Below, piece after piece: positions 59,987-64,000 of a stretch of DNA of 64,000 nucleotides (position 1 is the stretch's first letter; every line of letters begins with the position of its first letter). This DNA is from Bdellovibrio bacteriovorus. Its GTDB lineage: Bacteria > Bdellovibrionota > Bdellovibrionia > Bdellovibrionales > Bdellovibrionaceae. The stretch spans positions 1,804,844-1,868,843 of the forward strand of contig NZ_LUKD01000001.1 in assembly GCF_001592745.1 (NCBI RefSeq). The letters are read 5' to 3'. The notes under the pieces were generated by a model, which ran no database searches, was not told the DNA's origin, and was given only the letters and a program-made list of their open reading frames with translations. Position numbers and translations under genes: made by a program.

Positions 59987-60703
59987 ATGGAATCTCAGAC
60001 AATACTCAACGGCGGAGTAAACTCCCTTGGTTTTATGGGCAATCAAAACTTAAACATTCCAAATACTTCAAGCGTTCCATATGAAGTGATTCACTTGAAG
60101 GAAGAAGAAATGATTTATAAAGAAGGGGAGCCGGCGAAGGGTCTGTACTATGTGCAATCTGGCTGTGTCAAAGTTGTAGTGAACCGCTCGCATGCACGCG
60201 GACGCACAACTACGAACGAGTACGTCACTAAGCTTGTTTCACCAGGCGAATATTTTGGCTACAAAGCACTGGTTAAAGGAGCTCCTGTTCAATCTCATGC
60301 GAAGGCTGTTAAATCGACAGTATTGTGGTTGTATCCACGCGAATTGATTCAAGTCGCAATGGCTCAAGCAAGCCCATTGATTAAACTTCTTTTGAATCAA
60401 GCAGTGAATGACCTTGAGTCTTTCGAAACAACAAGCCAATTGCATTATTTGGCGTCAGTTCAAGAGCGTATCGCTTACCAGCTTGTGTTGCTTTCTGACA
60501 AATTTGGTGTGCAAACGCCAAACGGTATCTCTTTGAATCTTAAACTGACTCGCAATGAATTCGCTCAACTTGCTAGTACAATCAACGAATCATTGTCTCG
60601 TCACCTGACTGAGTTTAAAAACGAAGGTCTAATCGATTTGAACGGTAAAGAGATCATCATCAAGAATAAAGAAGGCTTGATGAGAAGATCTGGCAATTTC
60701 TAA
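59987..60703 (+). CDS. Crp/Fnr-family transcriptional regulator
   Basis: A 238-residue protein with an N-terminal cyclic-nucleotide-binding fold (about 30-140, EEEMIYKEGEPAKGLYYVQSGCVKVVV) and a C-terminal winged helix (about 180-225, LTRNEFAQLASTINESLSRHL). The pocket residues needed for cAMP are not all obvious. There are no Fnr-type cysteines. A terminator follows. Target genes unknown. Confidence 0.85.
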   Translation: MESQTILNGGVNSLGFMGNQNLNIPNTSSVPYEVIHLKEEEMIYKEGEPAKGLYYVQSGCVKVVVNRSHARGRTTTNEYVTKLVSPGEYFGYKALVKGAPVQSHAKAVKSTVLWLYPRELIQVAMAQASPLIKLLLNQAVNDLESFETTSQLHYLASVQERIAYQLVLLSDKFGVQTPNGISLNLKLTRNEFAQLASTINESLSRHLTEFKNEGLIDLNGKEIIIKNKEGLMRRSGNF

Positions 60704-60731
60704 TTTGCCGATTCAGCAAAACCACAGCAGC

Positions 60732-60764
60732 AAAAAGCCCTTGTCTCTAAGACACGGGCTTTTT
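60732..60764 (+). terminator. Terminator of the crp-type gene
   Basis: AAAGCCC and GGGCTTT arms with an inner GTCT-CTA-AGAC hairpin, followed by five T. Confidence 0.75.
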
Positions 60765-60835
60765 GTTTTCTGACCCTGTGCTCAGAGTGAAAGTCCTTGA
60801 CGCAAGGCGATTCGAAAAGTTACTGCCTACTCCAC

Positions 60836-61546
60836 ATGATGGAACCTATTGGCTATTTAGAATCCTGTTTTCGAGATAAATTCGGCACTCCCAGACAACC
60901 CGGTTTGGTGAAGAAGGCGTGGGCGCGTTTGAAGATTCGCGCGGACTTACAGCCCGAGGAGTCGTTGCAAGGCCTTGAAGGCTTCAGTCATGTTTGGCTC
61001 GTGTGGGTTTTTCATCAAAATAAAACGGCTCGTTATCATGCGAAAGTTCATCCTCCTCGCTTGGGAGGAAAAACCATGGGGCTTTTCGCAACCCGCAGTC
61101 CTCATCGTCCCAACCCCATTGGCCTTTCACTGGTAGAGTTGATCGCAGTGGAAAAAGACGGCATCGTCGTTTCCGGAGCGGACCTTGTTGATGGCACTCC
61201 GATTTTAGATATCAAGCCGTACCTTCCCGAAGTCGAAGCGATCCCAGAGGCACGCACGGGATGGCCCGCAGAAGTGGCCAAAGAAGAGATCCATGTAGAA
61301 TTTACCGAGCACGCAGAAAACGTCATGCGTGAATGGGAAAGTCGCAATCCTGACAAAGCTCTTCGTGAAATTGTCGTGGGTACGCTGCAATTGGACCCGC
61401 GTCCTGTGATTTACCGCGGTTACGAGGAAAAAGAGTCCCCGTATCGCAGTGAACATGCGGTCCGTTTATTCGATGGAGACATTCATTTTAAATTCGAAAC
61501 CCCCACCCTCGTTCGAGTATTAGATATTCTTTTTACGCATAATTAG
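60836..61546 (+). CDS. trmO: tRNA N6-threonylcarbamoyladenosine methyltransferase TrmO
   Basis: A 236-residue protein of the TsaA/TrmO family, which methylates the N6 position of t6A37 in tRNA using SAM. The start at 60836 (MMEPIGYLES) is preferred because it gives the family N-terminus and length; a TTG at 60797 is in frame. The family motifs FGTPRQPG, HPPRLGGKTMGLFATRSPHRPNPIG and SGADLVDGTPILDIKPY are present. No clear Shine-Dalgarno site is seen. Confidence 0.9.
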   Translation: MMEPIGYLESCFRDKFGTPRQPGLVKKAWARLKIRADLQPEESLQGLEGFSHVWLVWVFHQNKTARYHAKVHPPRLGGKTMGLFATRSPHRPNPIGLSLVELIAVEKDGIVVSGADLVDGTPILDIKPYLPEVEAIPEARTGWPAEVAKEEIHVEFTEHAENVMREWESRNPDKALREIVVGTLQLDPRPVIYRGYEEKESPYRSEHAVRLFDGDIHFKFETPTLVRVLDILFTHN

Positions 61547-61611
61547 TTGCTGTTGCCTTTTATTTGCGCACCTTGCTAGATTCGCTGTGAACCTAACAAC
61601 GGAGGAATATC

Positions 61612-62595
61612 GTGAGAACAATGGAAACGGCTTCTCATTCTGAACAAAGCACTCTTCGTAAAGTTCCGACACTGAGCCTTGCAAGTTATACTAAGGGCAC
61701 AGATGCAGACCGCGCGAAGTTTATCGACAGTCTTTTTACAGGTCTAAAAGAATATGGCTTCATCATTCTTAAAGATCACAACGTGAAAGCTGAAGACCTT
61801 CACAAAGCTTACGATATCCTAAAAAGATTCTACTCTCTTCCTACAGACGTAAAAAAATCTTACATCTCTCCGAAAGCGGGCTTCCAACGTGGTTACACGC
61901 CATTTGGTCAAGAACACGCTAAAGATTCTCCCGTGATGGATCTTAAAGAATTCTGGCACGTGGGCCGTGTTCTTGAAGAAGGCAATGCTTTAAAATCTGT
62001 TTATCCAGAAAATGTATGGCCTACAGAAATTCCTGAATTCAAAACTCACTTCACAGCACTTTATAATGCGCTTGAAGAAGCAGGTAACGTGATGCTTGAA
62101 GCATTGACGATGCCTTTGGAAGTTGAAAAAGACTTCTTCGCAAAAATGACGAAAGATGGAAACTCGATCTTACGTCTTCTTCACTATCCACCAATTCCAG
62201 AAGGTGTTGATCCTCGTTGCGTAAGAGCAGCAGCTCATGAGGACATCAACTTCATCACGATTCTTCCAGCAGCCACAGCTTCTGGTTTGCAATTGAAAGA
62301 CCGCGATGGTCAGTGGTTGGATATTGATTCTGAACCAGACACTTTGATTGTCGACGTGGGTGATATGTTGGCGCGTTTGACGAACGATGTTCTTCCGTCC
62401 ACAACTCACCGAGTGATCAATCCTCAAGACGGTACAAACCAAAGCCGTTACTCAATGCCGTTCTTTATGCATCCACACCCTGAAGCTATGTTGAGCTGCT
62501 TGCCATCTTGTAAAGGGACAGGTGCAAAATACGCTGATATCACTGGTCATGACTTCTTGATGCAGCGTTTGCGCGAGATCGGTCTTATTAAGTAA
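61612..62595 (+). CDS. 2-oxoglutarate/Fe(II)-dependent oxygenase, IPNS-like
   Basis: A 327-residue oxygenase with the double-stranded beta-helix and iron site H209, D211 (AAAHEDINF) and H266 (STTHRVIN), plus R279 and S281 (QSRYSM) for the 2-oxoglutarate carboxylate. The N-terminal region (LKEYGFIILKDHNV) matches the isopenicillin-N-synthase-like group. GTG start with CGGAGG six bases upstream. The natural substrate is unknown; many of these are amino acid, lipid or gibberellin-like oxidases. Confidence 0.85.
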   Translation: MRTMETASHSEQSTLRKVPTLSLASYTKGTDADRAKFIDSLFTGLKEYGFIILKDHNVKAEDLHKAYDILKRFYSLPTDVKKSYISPKAGFQRGYTPFGQEHAKDSPVMDLKEFWHVGRVLEEGNALKSVYPENVWPTEIPEFKTHFTALYNALEEAGNVMLEALTMPLEVEKDFFAKMTKDGNSILRLLHYPPIPEGVDPRCVRAAAHEDINFITILPAATASGLQLKDRDGQWLDIDSEPDTLIVDVGDMLARLTNDVLPSTTHRVINPQDGTNQSRYSMPFFMHPHPEAMLSCLPSCKGTGAKYADITGHDFLMQRLREIGLIK

Positions 62596-62628
62596 GACAT
62601 TTCTTGTCACCAAAACTGAAATCACTTC

Positions 62629-62665
62629 AAGAAGGGGATCTGTAAAGATCCCTTTCTTGCATTTT
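62629..62665 (+). terminator. Terminator of the oxygenase gene
   Basis: 12-bp stem (arms 62629-62640 and 62647-62658, one G-U pair) with a six-base loop and a short T-run. Confidence 0.65.
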
Positions 62666-62724
62666 AAGGGTCACATTTACTATTAAGAACATGTCTATCA
62701 CGAAGATCCATGCAGGGGGATGTC

Positions 62725-63195
62725 ATGAGATATTTTGTGTTTTTGATGATGGTTTTGGTCAGCTTGTGGTCCGTGCACTCTCAAGCCGTCGACAATCAAA
62801 TGAGTTTTCGTATTCGTGAGCTGGCTCCGAATCAGTACGAATACTCTTCACTCTGGAATCCGGTCACGCAGGAAGCTCTTTTAAGAGTGGGACTGGTGGT
62901 TGACCAAATTGATCCGGTATTAATTGGTAGAGACATTTCGTTTTCTTCTGCCCGCAAGGCCGAATTCATCGCAAAAGATTGGCCCGAGCTGGGCGAGGAC
63001 TGCAAAGTCGTTTCCGATTGGCATTTTGATTATTCGCCCGGCTTACCACATTATTTGATGTATATGACATTGCAAGGTCCAGGTTGTGAACGTGTGGCAC
63101 ATCTGTTTGACTATCTACACGTTCGATTGCGCTTCATCGGTGTTTCGCTTCTGAATTTTGAACCCGTTGACGTTGCCGTCGAGATCAGTCGATAG
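62725..63195 (+). CDS. Secreted protein, unknown
   Basis: About 156 residues with a signal peptide (about 1-20, cleavage after HSQA). The start at 62725 has GGGGGA upstream; the ATG at 62710 is less likely. The mature part is strand-rich with Cys residues around 94 and 119. It is followed by the next gene after seven bases, so the two form an operon. Confidence 0.65.
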   Translation: MRYFVFLMMVLVSLWSVHSQAVDNQMSFRIRELAPNQYEYSSLWNPVTQEALLRVGLVVDQIDPVLIGRDISFSSARKAEFIAKDWPELGEDCKVVSDWHFDYSPGLPHYLMYMTLQGPGCERVAHLFDYLHVRLRFIGVSLLNFEPVDVAVEISR

Positions 63196-63202
63196 TTAAG
63201 GA

Positions 63203-63967
63203 ATGCACAAACGAAATATTGCCATTCTTATCGTCGCTATTATTATCGGGCTTCTGATTTTCTTTTACCTGAAGCCCGCGAACACTCCCGAAGAGCCTTC
63301 GGTGAACCCTGAAAGTATGGGAACAATTCCTCCGGAAGCCTCGCGTGCGAATAAGGCGACACCACCGCCACCTGTGGATGTGGCCGTGCCGACAGGAACC
63401 GCTGCTGGATTTCTTCCAACAAATATGGAAGATCCAAAAAAGTTCGAGGCCTACCAAAAGCATATTCAAGAGATGGCGGTTTGCTTGAATATGAAAGTGC
63501 AGCCTTTGGATTCACAAGCTGAAATTAATTTCGACAATCTTAACAAAGCAATTTCCGCAGATCTGGGTGATATCGTCGCGCAAAGTGATGAGTGGTTCAC
63601 GACGGATATTCGTACACCTGCGGGCGAAGTTCGCCGCATCTATGTTGAAAATACAAACACGGCCAGTGGGGAGCCCACTCGCACTTTGAAATATTCCGTG
63701 ATGGAAGCAGGGGGCACCCAAAGAGAAATTCCCTTAGCGGCAGAGCAAACCAACAATCCTACTGATACATTGATCGCGACGTTAGAATCCGATGGAAGCA
63801 TTGTCGGTAAAGCAAACTCACGTCGTATCTTTTATCAAAATGGTGACGATTTATTGTTGGTGGAAAGAGACGGAAAGATCTATTCTTTTGAACTTCCTCA
63901 CGACGGAAAGATCTTTAACTGCACGGGAGCTGATTCCGCAGTCACTATGTCATGCACGTGTAAGTAA
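63203..63967 (+). CDS. Membrane-anchored envelope protein, unknown
   Basis: A 254-residue protein with an N-terminal membrane anchor (about 6-22, IAILIVAIIIGLLIFFYL). A Pro/Thr-rich linker and a soluble domain with a C-terminal CTGADSAVTMSCTCK tail follow. It is co-transcribed with the gene upstream. No family recognised. Downstream, AAGGCGAGG near the window end is a ribosome site for the next gene. Confidence 0.65.
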   Translation: MHKRNIAILIVAIIIGLLIFFYLKPANTPEEPSVNPESMGTIPPEASRANKATPPPPVDVAVPTGTAAGFLPTNMEDPKKFEAYQKHIQEMAVCLNMKVQPLDSQAEINFDNLNKAISADLGDIVAQSDEWFTTDIRTPAGEVRRIYVENTNTASGEPTRTLKYSVMEAGGTQREIPLAAEQTNNPTDTLIATLESDGSIVGKANSRRIFYQNGDDLLLVERDGKIYSFELPHDGKIFNCTGADSAVTMSCTCK

Positions 63968-64000
63968 TTTTGAGAATTTAAAAATAAAAAGGCGAGGTCA

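Noticed and set aside
1..64000. CRISPR arrays, rRNA, tRNA, prophage or transposase genes
   Set aside because: No spaced identical repeats, cloverleaf-like segments or integrase/transposase motifs were found by eye in this window.

Overview
The window looks like chromosomal DNA from a Bdellovibrio-type predatory bacterium (Bdellovibrionota). This is inferred from gene content, not from a marker gene. The clues are two short flagellin genes side by side, many small secreted proteins and lipoproteins, a TIGR02147-type regulator, an OmpF-like porin, and an imuA-imuB-dnaE2 cassette behind a palindrome containing TTAC-N3-GTAA, the operator form reported for Bdellovibrio LexA. Base composition is moderate and even. 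I saw no rRNA, tRNA, CRISPR array, prophage or insertion sequence.

Layout. 1-2.7 kb: a cut-off unknown gene, a small secreted protein, a ferredoxin, trxB and a receiver-only response regulator. 2.7-6.3 kb: a kexin-like lipoprotein protease with an overlapping upstream gene that resembles a detached protease propeptide, then a lipoprotein. 6.3-12.6 kb: a short ORF with a strong terminator, a GYF-like/PilZ protein, two peptide-ABC ATPases, a HAD phosphatase, an OmpA-like lipoprotein and two methyltransferase-like genes. A 44-nt repeat occurs here in direct and inverted pairs just after stop codons. 12.7-19.4 kb: a secreted nucleotidyltransferase-like protein, the mutagenesis cassette dnaE2-imuB-imuA, and ogt. 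19.4-27.9 kb: secreted unknowns, one with a possible caspase-like His/Cys pair, a TIGR02147-type regulator, a hydrolase/methyltransferase pair, a homodimeric pyruvate dehydrogenase E1-like gene and a TonB-type protein.

28.0-37.2 kb: a PP2C phosphatase and M23 endopeptidase pair, a secreted solenoid protein, a large secreted protein whose frame continues upstream into a PilZ-like segment, small secreted and hydrophilic genes, a thiolase with a catalytically altered SDR partner, and an HD phosphohydrolase. 37.3-43.4 kb: a periplasmic binding-like protein, two flagellins with structured leaders, and two secreted proteins, one with a CxxCH haem site. 42.6-47.5 kb: rnr, ubiB and a LysR-type gene in one direction, with rnr and ubiB overlapping by 128 nt. 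47.7-50.4 kb: two divergent outer-membrane porins around a 500-bp palindrome-rich spacer. 50.4-54.1 kb: a chemoreceptor, a short secreted protein, an EamA exporter and a coiled-coil secreted protein. 54.3-59.7 kb: an S1/P1-type nuclease and a complete BMP-type nucleoside ABC importer. These two form a plausible salvage route from nucleic acid breakdown to nucleoside uptake, although this is inference. 60.0-64.0 kb: a Crp/Fnr regulator, trmO, a 2-oxoglutarate/Fe(II) oxygenase and two envelope proteins. The last 33 bases hold a ribosome-binding-site-like stretch for a gene beyond the edge.

Starts were moved where a Shine-Dalgarno site, a signal peptide or a family alignment favoured a different codon. 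All functional names rest on motifs read by eye; no database search was run.
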